64,000 nucleotides of DNA from Pseudomonadota bacterium (GTDB lineage Bacteria; Desulfobacterota; Binatia; Binatales; Binataceae). The notes below the pieces were generated by a model. That model was not told the origin of the DNA. It did not search any database and saw nothing but the letters and a program-made list of their open reading frames with translations. The stretch spans positions 82,680-146,679 of the forward strand of contig JAJPIF010000024.1 in NCBI GenBank assembly GCA_021324885.1, written 5' to 3'. Made by a program: the position numbers and the translations under genes. How positions within the stretch are numbered: position 1 is the stretch's first letter; the number at the start of each line of letters is the position of its first letter. Of the stretch, positions 35,309 to 43,842 are shown one piece after another.

Positions 35309-38011
35309 ATGAGTACTCATCTCTGCGCTGGGCGACAATGGGCTTCAGCCATCTTTATCGTACTTTGCTATCAGCTCCTCCTGCCATCACGGGCCCTTGC
35401 CGTGCCGGTAGCGCAAATCGCATTCGGAGAAACAGGTCTCACAGCCATAGAGTACCAAGGTACCAACTACCTGAAACTTTCTCAATGTATTGTCAACTCC
35501 ATCAAATTTGACTCCAGCTCGGAAATTCCGAGTCTGACTGTACTGTACACTTCAATTGATGCTGCTCAGATGTCCATGACGCGCGGATATTCGTGGGGAG
35601 CTATCAAATGCGCGTACAGCACAATTGGCGCGCAATTGTTCGCAACTGTCTCGATTACCAACGACGCTGCCTATAACATTGTTAGCATCACAATCTCCTT
35701 GTTCGACTTGATTGCGCCGTCCACTGCAGCGACGATTGGCGGCTCACTTACCGAGACCAAGGCGAATCTCGAAGGACCCGAGATAAAAACGCTGATTTAT
35801 GGGCCAAACCGGATCTTGATTGCCTGCGAACAACCTCGACAAATGGCGCCCATTGTACTCCAGACCGCGGACCCCGCGGGGGATGTGAATGTATCCCTCA
35901 GCACCTCTATGTCTTACGTTTTGCCCGCGCAAACCCTGACTGCCGTCGGCCATGACTCTGTGAGCAGCTCGGGCACAAGGTACCTGACGGCAAGCAACAC
36001 CGTCCTTTCACGAACTACAGATACTTATGTGCTGTCTTTTTCCTTTTCAGGTTCAGATAATTCGCTTTCGAGTATGATGTCGAACCTCTTTGACGCTACT
36101 CGCATCACATTTCCGCCTAACCCCGAATCCTGGGCGGACCGCCGGCCAATCGCTGCGGTTTTTCTGGCAAGTCATGCAGCTGCCTCGGTAACTCCATACA
36201 ATCCGCTAAATCCACGCTATTGGGTTGACGCGAACCCGTCAGTGGATATTTCATCACCAGCGGGGCTCAATTACTTTCAGACCCACCTGCTTGATCACGC
36301 TCGCAGAGCGGTTTCCACGATGCAGGAAGTGAAGGCGCAAGGCGCGGTCGTATGGGACGTGGAAGGCCAGGAATTCAAACAACCCGTGAGTTACGTCGGC
36401 GACCCTCGGTACCTTTCGCCCGAAATGGAGACAATCGTGGATCGGTTTTTCGCCACGCTCACAGCGGCCAAGCTTCGCTGCGGAGTAACGATCAGGCCTT
36501 CCACTTTTTCCATTGACGCCTCTGGGGCGGCCTCGCAGGTTTTCCCCGCAACTGACAGCGAAGCGCTTGCCAACCTGGACGCCAAGATTCGTTATGCGCA
36601 GAGTCGATGGGGATGCACGATGTTCTATATCGATTCTGACGGGGATACGAACTGGCCGATCGACTACACTATATTCCAGGAATTGGCGCTTGCGCATCCC
36701 GACGTCCTGCTTATTCCGGAAAACAAGACCCTGGCCGATTTCAGTTGGACGGCTCCGTACATTGACGCCCGTCTCCTTAGTCCCTCAGTCTATCCAATTT
36801 TTTCCGCTATTGCGCCCGACGAGGTTCTTCAATCCTATTGGGCCCGACAAATCTATGCGGACGCCTTTTCAGTGATCGCCTTGAGCGACGTCAATATGAG
36901 CGCTCTTTCTGAAACCGGTGTGCTTTGGCATCAGCTTTTCGATGCTGTCAAGGCAGGCGACATTTTGATGATTGATGACTGGCCGTCGCCACAGAACAAG
37001 GTCGTCAGCGCGATTTATGCGGCCGCCGCCGTGAGCGCGCCGAGCGCTCCGCGGATTTCCGGCATCCCGGACGCGATCGCGGCCGGCTCCAGCTTCCGCA
37101 TAACCGGTAGCGGATTTACGCCGGGTTCCGTGGTTAACTTCTTCGTGTCCACCTCAACCGGACCGCTCAACGAGGGTCCCCTGATCCCGGGTTCGGCGAC
37201 TTCGACACTGCTGACCGTGGAAGTGCCCGCCGGCGTCGCGCTTGGCCAGGGTTTTGTGGCGGTGCAGGTAGTCAACACTGATATGGGCTATGCGGCTTCC
37301 AACCTGGCCTACGCGCTGCTCCAGGGTTCCGCCGCGGCTGGTCTTCCCACCATCGAAAGCGTCAACGGTTTTCCACTGGCTCCAAGCAGCCGTGATCCGA
37401 ATTTCGCGGCTGATAACGTCGAAACTTCAGTCACACCCGGGGACAGCGTGACGCTGGGCGGCACCGGCTTCGACACGGTCGACGGCGTGGCGGTCGACTT
37501 GTTCTGCGTTTGCCCTGGCGGTAAGGTCGGGCCCTTTTTCCTGAATCCGGGAAATCCTGGGCTTAGCCCTACCTCGCTCACGTTCACGATCCCTGCAATC
37601 GGACCGCAAGCTCCCACAATCGGGCCCGGCGCATTTGTAGTGAGTAATGCGGGTCCTTCGCATTCCTATACGGCTAAAAGCAACGCGGTAGCGGTGCCGA
37701 TTGGGCCGGAAATTTCAGTCAGTTCAGTAACTCAGTCGTCCACCATCATTACCGTAAATGGGACCGGGTTTTCGGCTCGGACGGTGATCAATTTCTTCAA
37801 TGCGCAGAGCTCAGGCGTAGTGAATTTGGGCGGAATAGGAGCCGCGGGCGTGCCGAAGATTGCGCTGACCCTGATCAGCGCAAATCAGCTTAGCTTCAGC
37901 AGGCCGTTCGGCGCCGTTCCCGGGCCATCATATGTCCAGGCAATGAATCCGCCTTTCGTGCCTTTTACCAGTTCCGGCATCGACCCCGGCGGCGCCTTCA
38001 TGCTGAAATGA
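35309..38011 (+). CDS. Large secreted protein, TIM-barrel-like domain plus IPT/TIG repeats
   Basis: 900 residues with a signal peptide (FIVLCYQLLLPSRALA, cleavage near 31). Residues about 32-260 are beta-rich. Residues about 285-570 look like a glycoside-hydrolase-type alpha/beta barrel (AVVWDVEGQEF, LRCGVTIRPSTFS, MFYIDSDGDTNWPIDY, VLLIPENKTLADFS), with acidic residues at strand ends, but no named family is recognised. Residues about 575-895 contain about three IPT/TIG-type beta-sandwich repeats (GSSFRITGSGFTPGSVVNFF, DSVTLGGTGFDTVDGVAVD, TIITVNGTGFSARTVINFF). The first two thirds are AT-richer than the rest and than neighbours. A surface glycan-binding or degrading role is inference. Confidence 0.6.
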   Translation: MSTHLCAGRQWASAIFIVLCYQLLLPSRALAVPVAQIAFGETGLTAIEYQGTNYLKLSQCIVNSIKFDSSSEIPSLTVLYTSIDAAQMSMTRGYSWGAIKCAYSTIGAQLFATVSITNDAAYNIVSITISLFDLIAPSTAATIGGSLTETKANLEGPEIKTLIYGPNRILIACEQPRQMAPIVLQTADPAGDVNVSLSTSMSYVLPAQTLTAVGHDSVSSSGTRYLTASNTVLSRTTDTYVLSFSFSGSDNSLSSMMSNLFDATRITFPPNPESWADRRPIAAVFLASHAAASVTPYNPLNPRYWVDANPSVDISSPAGLNYFQTHLLDHARRAVSTMQEVKAQGAVVWDVEGQEFKQPVSYVGDPRYLSPEMETIVDRFFATLTAAKLRCGVTIRPSTFSIDASGAASQVFPATDSEALANLDAKIRYAQSRWGCTMFYIDSDGDTNWPIDYTIFQELALAHPDVLLIPENKTLADFSWTAPYIDARLLSPSVYPIFSAIAPDEVLQSYWARQIYADAFSVIALSDVNMSALSETGVLWHQLFDAVKAGDILMIDDWPSPQNKVVSAIYAAAAVSAPSAPRISGIPDAIAAGSSFRITGSGFTPGSVVNFFVSTSTGPLNEGPLIPGSATSTLLTVEVPAGVALGQGFVAVQVVNTDMGYAASNLAYALLQGSAAAGLPTIESVNGFPLAPSSRDPNFAADNVETSVTPGDSVTLGGTGFDTVDGVAVDLFCVCPGGKVGPFFLNPGNPGLSPTSLTFTIPAIGPQAPTIGPGAFVVSNAGPSHSYTAKSNAVAVPIGPEISVSSVTQSSTIITVNGTGFSARTVINFFNAQSSGVVNLGGIGAAGVPKIALTLISANQLSFSRPFGAVPGPSYVQAMNPPFVPFTSSGIDPGGAFMLK

Positions 38012-38048
38012 TTAACCTGTGTGGATGCGGTGGGACCGATTTGAAATG

Positions 38049-38125
38049 TGGTGGCGGTGGTAGGACTTGAACCTACGACTCCGCGGATATGAGCCGCGTG
38101 CTCTAACCAACTGAGCTACACCGCC
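38049..38125 (-). tRNA. tRNA-Met (CAT), elongator
   Basis: Cloverleaf on the minus strand: acceptor GGCGGTG/CACCGCC (7 pairs), D-arm GCTC...GAGC, anticodon stem CGCGG/CCGCG with loop CTCATAT (anticodon CAT), T-arm GTAGG TTCAAGT CCTAC, and an encoded CCA. The first pair is G-C, unlike initiator tRNA. It resembles E. coli elongator tRNA-Met; tRNA-Ile2 (CAT, modified) is less likely from the acceptor and D-arm. Confidence 0.95.
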
Positions 38126-38199
38126 ACTGGAGTTGACAGGATAACCGGGCGCGCAAACGGACGAAAGGGACCCAGCAGGGCGCGAAAAAAGAGGGGCTG

Positions 38200-38328
38200 C
38201 GCCTTTATCAGGATGCTGCGTTCGGCACCCTGGATAGAATCTGGCTGCTTTCCTTTGCTTCTCAGCCTCTGGGAGAGACTGGGGAGTGAGGGTAGCAGGT
38301 TGCGGAGAATCCTTTCCGCAACCTGCTA
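38200..38328 (-). repeat. Dispersed intergenic repeat, copy B
   Basis: Best preserved copy, oriented on the minus strand, directly after the stop of the phosphatase gene. It begins with a 14-base perfect stem (38293-38306 with 38315-38328: tagcaggttgcgga and its complement, loop gaatcctt). It continues through a ccctcactcc-like block and the 17-mer also seen in copy A, and ends near the aaggcg block. The hairpin could act as a terminator for the phosphatase gene. Confidence 0.7.
38293..38328 (-). terminator. Strong hairpin at the end of the phosphatase gene
   Basis: 14-bp perfect inverted repeat overlapping the TAG stop (38326-38328) of the minus-strand phosphatase gene, loop of 8. No T-run follows, so factor-independent termination is not certain. 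It is also the first part of the dispersed repeat. Confidence 0.45.
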
Positions 38329-39039
38329 ACGCAGCGACTTGATACGATAGCTGCTGACCTTTTTGCTGCCCCGATTTACCTGGAAGCAGCGGCCTTCAGT
38401 GAACTCCAGACAACTCAGCTTTCCGCCGTACACCAGGCCCGTATCCAGCCCGATCTTGTAGGGCAGGTCCACCAGCACGTCGCGCATCGGCGTATGGCCG
38501 AAAATAACAGTGTGGCCCAGCGCATGCGGATTGAGGATGAAATCGTGGCGAATCCACAACAGGTCCTCTGCCTCCTGCTCCTCCAGTGAACGTGCCGGAT
38601 GAACGCCGGCATGGACGAACAGGAACGGCGGGCGCAGGTAGCTCGTTTCAAGACTTTGCAGGAACTCGAGGTGACTCGACGGCATCCGCTGGCGCGCCTG
38701 CTCGAGGTCTGCGTCCTCGATGATGTCGTAGCTCTGCATGGTGGCGAAGCCGCCGTTGCACAGAAAAGATTCGCCGTAGTTTCCCTTCATCCCCAAAAAA
38801 TCCAGCATCATGTCTTCATGGTTGCCCTTGAGAAAAACGGCGGTGGGATGGGCTTGCTTGAATTCTATCAGCAAATCGACCACGTCACGAGCCGACGGAC
38901 CGCGGTCAACATAATCGCCCATGAAAATCACGGTATCGGCGCTATCGGCGTCGATATGCCTGAGGATTGCGCTTAATTCGTCCGGACAGCCATGAATATC
39001 GCCGATTGCAAAGACGCGCCCGTTTTTGCCCGATGTCAT
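38326..39039 (-). CDS. PPP-family metallophosphatase (ApaH/PrpA-like)
   Basis: 237 residues. All signature motifs of the calcineurin-like PPP family: GDIHGCPDEL (near 12), GDYVDRGP (near 41), GNHEDMM (near 72), and C-terminal VHAGVHPARS and VIFGHTPMRD. It could act as a serine/threonine protein phosphatase or on Ap4A. The gene follows meaB by 3 bases on the same strand, forming a likely two-gene operon. Length fits the bacterial PrpA/ApaH-like short class. Confidence 0.85.
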   Translation of the reverse strand: MTSGKNGRVFAIGDIHGCPDELSAILRHIDADSADTVIFMGDYVDRGPSARDVVDLLIEFKQAHPTAVFLKGNHEDMMLDFLGMKGNYGESFLCNGGFATMQSYDIIEDADLEQARQRMPSSHLEFLQSLETSYLRPPFLFVHAGVHPARSLEEQEAEDLLWIRHDFILNPHALGHTVIFGHTPMRDVLVDLPYKIGLDTGLVYGGKLSCLEFTEGRCFQVNRGSKKVSSYRIKSLR

Positions 39040-39042
39040 TAC

Positions 39043-40035
39043 TTACGAGTCTACCACCGTTTTACTCAACAATGCACCCATCGCGGAGGCATCATCAAGC
39101 AGCATCCGCACCGCCGAATATGGATTAAGCTTGCCCGCGCAAACCGATTCGACCAGCGCGTGCACGCGCTGGTCGTCCATTGCGTTTCTGGCCCGCTCCT
39201 CAAGTTGGCCGGTAAGAATCTCGATAAACTCGTGCACGCGATGCTGGCGTTCGGCTTGCGGATCCTTGTGCGCCCGCAGGTATTCCCAATGGCGGTCCAG
39301 TTGCGCCACCAGCGCATCGAGTCCGCGGTCGTTGGCCGCCTCGGTCAGCAGCACCGGCGGACGCCATCCGGCGTCGGCGCGCAGGTGAACATTGAGTTCC
39401 AGTTCGGCTTTGACCCGATCGGCACCGTCGCGGTCGGCCTTGTTGACCACGAAGATATCGGCGATTTCGTTGAGCCCCGCCTTCATAATCTGGATACCGT
39501 CGCCGCCTTCGGGCACCGTGACGACGACCGTGGTATGAGCCAGATCCATGATGTCGAGTTCGGTCTGTCCGACCCCCGCGGTTTCGACGATGATAACGTC
39601 GAACTTGAATGCCTCCAGCAGGGTAACGATCTGGCGCGCCGCGCGGCTCAGACCACCGTGGCTGCCGCGGGTTGAGAGGCTGCGGATATAGACCCCGGGG
39701 TCACCGTAATGGTCGCCCATCCGGACCCGGTCGCCGAGCACGGCGCCACCTGAAAAGGGGCTGGAGGGGTCGATCGCCAATACGGCAACCTGCTGCTTGC
39801 GCGCACGCAATTTTTTGATCAGCCGGTCGATCAGTGTGGACTTACCGGCCCCGGGCGGACCGGTGATTCCGATGACGTGAGTATTGCCGACGCCGCTGTA
39901 CAGCCGTTCCATCACGGTTGCGACATTGGCGCTGCGATTCTCCACCAGCGTGATCAACCGGGCCAAAGCCATCCGGTCGCCGGACGCAAAACGGCTGAGC
40001 AGTTGCTCGAGCCGGTCGTTGCCTGGATTGCTCAT
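39043..40035 (-). CDS. meaB: Methylmalonyl-CoA mutase-associated GTPase MeaB
   Basis: About 330 residues from the ATG at 40035; a GTG at 40080 adds 15 residues. P-loop VIGITGPPGAGKSTLIDRLI (about 55-74), AVDPSSPFSGGAVLGDRVRM-like segment AIDPSSPFSGGAVLGDR, VETAGVGQTELDIM, and G4 VNKADRDGADR. MeaB (ArgK-type) protects and gates B12 loading of methylmalonyl-CoA mutase or isobutyryl-CoA mutase; the mutase is not in this window. It starts divergently from the membrane protein upstream. Confidence 0.92.
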   Translation of the reverse strand: MSNPGNDRLEQLLSRFASGDRMALARLITLVENRSANVATVMERLYSGVGNTHVIGITGPPGAGKSTLIDRLIKKLRARKQQVAVLAIDPSSPFSGGAVLGDRVRMGDHYGDPGVYIRSLSTRGSHGGLSRAARQIVTLLEAFKFDVIIVETAGVGQTELDIMDLAHTTVVVTVPEGGDGIQIMKAGLNEIADIFVVNKADRDGADRVKAELELNVHLRADAGWRPPVLLTEAANDRGLDALVAQLDRHWEYLRAHKDPQAERQHRVHEFIEILTGQLEERARNAMDDQRVHALVESVCAGKLNPYSAVRMLLDDASAMGALLSKTVVDS

Positions 40036-40176
40036 CAGGCCACCAGAGTATCCGAATCGCCGGTTCAAGTGTACCGGCACAGCGCTGAGAGAAGCGGCGA
40101 CTTAAGCTTGCGCCGCGCAGTGCAAGGACGGCCAACATTGTTTTTGCGGCCTTCGGGCCGTATTCTTTCTGCTGAG

Positions 40177-40608
40177 ATGAAACCGGCGCAGCTTTATGGC
40201 GATTGGCGGATCGTTGCCGGAATAGTTCTGATTCTGCTCGGCATCGGAAACTGGCTGGTCGGCCGCAACGGCGTCGTTCAGTATCGCGGAATCGTCGTGC
40301 CGTCCTCCCCCAACGCAGACCTTTACCGTAATTTCGACGAGTTGGACGCGCGCACCGGCAACGCCGTACTGGCTCCGTTGACCCAGGACGAACGGACCCT
40401 GTCCTACGCCGCGGCGCAGATGGACTTTTATCACGCCGTGTACATCACCGGTTGCATCCTGTTCGCGTTTGGCTTGATGATATCACTGGTGGCCTTTATC
40501 AGCGCTATTCGACGCGACACCAGCGAATCCCTGAAGAAAAGATCCCGCACCCGGATAGCAGACTTCGATGGTCACACGGTTGGAGTTACCGACGCCCGCC
40601 AAGATTAA
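40177..40608 (+). CDS. Small membrane protein, unknown function
   Basis: 143 residues from ATG 40177, in a frame open from 39877. Two predicted membrane helices: WRIVAGIVLILLGIGNWLVG (about 9-28) and YITGCILFAFGLMISLVAFIS (about 89-109), with a hydrophilic loop of about 60 residues between. No recognisable family. It overlaps the start of ispE by 41 bases, so it is probably cotranscribed. A small TTCG hairpin (40147-40160) lies just upstream in the leader. Confidence 0.55.
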   Translation: MKPAQLYGDWRIVAGIVLILLGIGNWLVGRNGVVQYRGIVVPSSPNADLYRNFDELDARTGNAVLAPLTQDERTLSYAAAQMDFYHAVYITGCILFAFGLMISLVAFISAIRRDTSESLKKRSRTRIADFDGHTVGVTDARQD

Positions 40609-41437
40609 CCTGTTTCTGCGCATAACGGGACGCCGTGCTGACGGTTATCACGAACTCGATTCGCTCTTCCTTCCGGTCTCGCTGTACGATCGGGTCGCGC
40701 TGGAGGCTCAGGAGAGCGATGACGCGGCTGTAACGCTGCGCTGCAACTGGCCCCATCTGCCGGTTGACGACCGCAACCTGGCGTTTCGGGCCGCCCGGCT
40801 GTTCCTGGAAGCAAGAAAACTGCGCTGGCGAGTGAAGATCGAGCTTCACAAGCAGATTCCGGACGGCGCGGGACTGGGCGGCGGTTCCAGCGATGCCGGC
40901 GCGGTGCTCCGGATGATGGCCAGGCTTGACGCAAGCGCGCCGCAATCGCTGGCGCCCATCGCATTGCAGCTGGGCGCCGACGTTCCCTTCTTCCTCGATC
41001 CGCGGCCGGCGCGAGTCGGCGGGATTGGCGAACAGATCAAGTATCTGGACGGAGACTGGGGCCTGCACATGGTGATCGGAGTGCCGGCGGTGACGGTACC
41101 GACGGGGGAAATCTACCAGCATTTGGAGCCCGGCGATTGGAGCGGTCGCGGGCCGGCTATCTCGTCAACCTCCCGGGATGAGGCCGATTTACCGCCTGGC
41201 CTGCTGGTCAACGATCTGGAGCGGCCTGCGCTGTCGTTATATCCGCAGATTGCGGCAGTCAAACGGCTGCTGCGCGAAGTCGGTGCATCGGCGGTCTTGA
41301 TGTCGGGCGGCGGTGGCGCGGTTTTTGGTCTGTTTGGGGGGTTGGACCAGGCTGCACAGGCGCGGGACAGGGCGGCGGCCGAAATGCCTGGGGCGAGTTT
41401 TTTCGCGGCTCGGGTGGTGCGCGAGACAGTGCTGTAA
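40568..41437 (+). CDS. ispE: 4-diphosphocytidyl-2-C-methyl-D-erythritol kinase IspE
   Basis: 289 residues, GHMP kinase of the non-mevalonate isoprenoid pathway. N-terminal LPTPAKINLFLRITGRRADGYHELD, ATP loop PDGAGLGGGSSDAGAVLRM (about 98-116), LGADVPFFLDPRPARVGGIGE and C-terminal SGGGGAVFGLF. It shares 41 bases with the upstream membrane-protein gene. tRNA-Gln and prs follow on the same strand, in the common ispE-tRNA-prs-rplY order. Confidence 0.95.
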   Translation: MVTRLELPTPAKINLFLRITGRRADGYHELDSLFLPVSLYDRVALEAQESDDAAVTLRCNWPHLPVDDRNLAFRAARLFLEARKLRWRVKIELHKQIPDGAGLGGGSSDAGAVLRMMARLDASAPQSLAPIALQLGADVPFFLDPRPARVGGIGEQIKYLDGDWGLHMVIGVPAVTVPTGEIYQHLEPGDWSGRGPAISSTSRDEADLPPGLLVNDLERPALSLYPQIAAVKRLLREVGASAVLMSGGGGAVFGLFGGLDQAAQARDRAAAEMPGASFFAARVVRETVL

Positions 41438-41512
41438 CTCCCCTTTTTTTGGCGCTTTCGACGGACGTTAAACAGGTTTTGGCGCGCTGTTGATGTATGC
41501 TATAGAGCATAA

Positions 41513-41541
41513 TTGACAAGGATTTAACCCGGCCTTAACAT
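41513..41541 (+). promoter_or_regulatory. Sigma70-like promoter
   Basis: Perfect -35 TTGACA (41513-41518), 17-base spacer, -10 TAACAT (41536-41541). It lies in the ispE to tRNA-Gln gap on the plus strand and would drive tRNA-Gln, prs and rplY, with a leader of about 160 bases before the tRNA. Confidence 0.55.
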
Positions 41542-41658
41542 CAGCGGCAATTCTCCTTCAGAGCTGGTTTGGGAAGCTGTTGGATTTTAGCCCGGATTGC
41601 GCACCCGCGGTCCGCACGGAGAACCGTCGCAATTAGAAAGGCCGGTCCAGACGCTTTT

Positions 41659-41667
41659 TGTTATGAT
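41659..41667 (+). promoter_or_regulatory. Extended -10 promoter for tRNA-Gln
   Basis: TGTTATGAT, an extended -10, would start transcription near 41674, about 33 bases before the tRNA-Gln gene. No clear -35. It is the second promoter candidate for the same unit. Confidence 0.4.
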
Positions 41668-41706
41668 GTGGGTGCGGCATCCTCGCAGGGGAAGCCCAGG
41701 TCGAGT

Positions 41707-41779
41707 TGGGCGGTCGCCAAGCTGGTAAGGCACCAGGCTTTGGACCTGGCATTCGAAGGTTCGAATCCTTCCCGCCCAG
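41707..41779 (+). tRNA. tRNA-Gln (TTG)
   Basis: Acceptor TGGGCGG/CCGCCCA, D-arm GCC...GGC, anticodon stem CCAGG/CCTGG with loop CTTTGGA (anticodon TTG), T-arm GAAGG TTCGAAT CCTTC, discriminator G. CCA is not encoded: CCCA follows the discriminator. It lies between ispE and prs. Confidence 0.93.
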
Positions 41780-41846
41780 CCCAAATTATCGTGCGGTGGA
41801 GTTTGGCGACCCGGCGTCAGCCGTGAAATGAGGTCAAGACAAATCG

Positions 41847-42806
41847 ATGCCTGAGCGGGCCAAAGATGAACTGAAGATTTTCACCGGCAACTCCAATACC
41901 GCGCTGGCGCGCGAAGTCTGCCAGGAACTGGGCGTGCGGCTGGGAAATGCCGAAGTCGGACGCTTCCCCGACGGCGAAGTGATGGTCGAGATTCGGGAAA
42001 ACGTGCGCGGCGGCGACTGTTTCGTCATGCAGTCGATCTGCACCCCGCCCAACGATAACCTGATGGAATTGCTGCTGCTGATGGATGCGCTGCGCCGCGC
42101 GTCCGCCAAGCGCATCACCGCCGTCATCCCTTATTTCGGCTACGCCCGCCAGGACCGCAAAGTCGCTCCGCGGGTGCCAATCAGCGCCAAGCTGGTGGCG
42201 GATCTGATCACTACTGCCGGCGCCTCGCGGGTGATGACGGTCGACCTGCACGCCGGTCAGATCCAGGGCTTCTTCAATATCCCGGTGGATAATCTTTTCG
42301 CCATGCCGGTGTTGATTCCGTACCTGCGCAAACGAATCGAGGGCAAGCGCGTGACGGTGGTCTCGCCTGACGCCGGCGGCGTGGAGCGGGCGCGCGCCTT
42401 TGCCGGACGGCTTAATGCCAGTCTGGCGATTATCGATAAACGGCGCCGCCGCGCCAGCGAAGTGGCCGAGATGCAACTGGTGGGCGACGTTGCCGACGCC
42501 ACCGCGGTTCTGCTCGACGACATGATTGATACGGCCGGCACCGTCACCGAAGCGGCCAAAGTCGTAATCAAAGCGGGCGCGCTTGAAGTAATCGCCTGCG
42601 CCACTCATCCGATTTTGTCCGATCCCGCCTGTGAACGGCTCAGCCGCAGTCAGGTCCAGGAGCTGATTACGACCAACACGGTGCCGTTGCGGCCCAAGGC
42701 GCTGGCGGAACTACGCAATATCAAGGTGCTGTCGGTCGCCGAGTTGATCGCGGAAGCCTTGAACCGCGTGCACAACGAGGAGTCGGTCAGTTCGCTGTTC
42801 CTGTGA
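41847..42806 (+). CDS. prs: Ribose-phosphate pyrophosphokinase
   Basis: 319 residues, class I PRPP synthetase of standard length. Makes PRPP from ATP and ribose 5-phosphate for nucleotide, His, Trp and NAD synthesis. Motifs: KIFTGNSNTALAREVCQELG, the flexible loop YARQDRKVAPRVPISAKLVADL, TVDLHAGQIQGFF, and the PRPP loop VLLDDMIDTAGTVTEAAK (about 215-232). It follows tRNA-Gln and precedes rplY, the usual bacterial order. Confidence 0.97.
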   Translation: MPERAKDELKIFTGNSNTALAREVCQELGVRLGNAEVGRFPDGEVMVEIRENVRGGDCFVMQSICTPPNDNLMELLLLMDALRRASAKRITAVIPYFGYARQDRKVAPRVPISAKLVADLITTAGASRVMTVDLHAGQIQGFFNIPVDNLFAMPVLIPYLRKRIEGKRVTVVSPDAGGVERARAFAGRLNASLAIIDKRRRRASEVAEMQLVGDVADATAVLLDDMIDTAGTVTEAAKVVIKAGALEVIACATHPILSDPACERLSRSQVQELITTNTVPLRPKALAELRNIKVLSVAELIAEALNRVHNEESVSSLFL

Positions 42807-42883
42807 TCGTTGGGCAGCCGATATCGCTTTTGCAACTGGCATCGCTTTCGCGCAACCGGCACAATTAGTACCAGGGTTAGCTG

Positions 42884-43576
42884 ATGGAAACACTTGATCT
42901 TGATTGTGAAAAACGCGAGCTGGGCACCAAGGGAAAAGTGCGGGCACTGCGCCGCATTGGCAAAATTCCAGCCGTGGTCTACGGACCCAGGCGCCAATCC
43001 ACACCGATCGCGGTGGCCAGCCCGGGTTTGAAGGCGTCAGTTACCACCGACGCCAGCCAGCGTTTGCTCAAGCTCAGGGCGGCGGAACCCGATCTGGACG
43101 GCCGCCACGTGATTATCAAAGACGTGCAGCGGGCGCCGATTACCGGCGACTTCCTTCATGCTGATCTTTACGAGGTCGATCTGACCGCAAAACTGCGGGT
43201 CAGCGTGCCGCTGCGGTTCCAGGGCAGAGCCAAAGGAATCGGCGAAGGCGGAATCCTGCAACCGCTGGTCCGCACGATTGAAGTCGAATGCCTGCCCACC
43301 GATATCCCGGAAGCGATTGAAGTGGACGTCAGCGAACTCGGCATCCACGACGTTATTCATATCTCGTCCTTGAAGTTCAGCGCCGGTATCACGCCGGTGT
43401 TTGACAGCGATATCGCGATCGTCACCGTTCTGCCGCCGACCGTCGAGGCCGCTCCCGCCGCCGCTGAGGCCGCGCCCGAGGAAGCGGCCGCCCCGACCGC
43501 CGAGGGCGGCGAAGCCGCCGCCGCGCCGCCGGCCGCCGGCGAGGCGAAGAAAGGGGAACCTGCGGCCAGAAAGTAG
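42884..43576 (+). CDS. rplY: 50S ribosomal protein L25/general stress protein Ctc
   Basis: 230 residues, long (Ctc/TL5) form with L25 N-terminal domain (about 1-95: LDCEKRELGTKGKVRALRRIGKIPAVVYG) and TL5 C-terminal domain (about 100-190: FQGRAKGIGEGGILQPLVRTIEVECLP), then a tail of about 40 residues very rich in Ala, Glu and Pro (AAPAAAEAAPEEAAAPTAEG). It binds 5S rRNA. pth and ychF, which usually follow prs-rplY, are absent here; dnaE is next. Confidence 0.95.
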   Translation: METLDLDCEKRELGTKGKVRALRRIGKIPAVVYGPRRQSTPIAVASPGLKASVTTDASQRLLKLRAAEPDLDGRHVIIKDVQRAPITGDFLHADLYEVDLTAKLRVSVPLRFQGRAKGIGEGGILQPLVRTIEVECLPTDIPEAIEVDVSELGIHDVIHISSLKFSAGITPVFDSDIAIVTVLPPTVEAAPAAAEAAPEEAAAPTAEGGEAAAAPPAAGEAKKGEPAARK

Positions 43577-43842
43577 CGATGTTTGTGCCCATCGCGGTGC
43601 AAGGGCGCGAGGGCGAAGCGAGCGCCCCCACTTGGCGCTCGCCGTGCTCAGGGAAAGGGTCGCTCCTGGTACGGTTGGTTCGTGACGCGTGGTGTGTGGA
43701 CGGGTGTCCTTTTCAATGGAATGAATCTTCTGCGTACTTTCCCAGACCCGGGAGAGGGGCGGGATGAGGGTTGGCCTCGCCCGAAGCTATGATCACCTTC
43801 AGGAATAGAGGCGGCAAGTGATGCGGGGTTGAGGGGTTATCG

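Noticed and set aside
43577..43842. A structured RNA (RNase P, SRP or riboswitch) before dnaE
   Set aside because: Some inverted repeats, but no recognisable conserved core of any RNA family.
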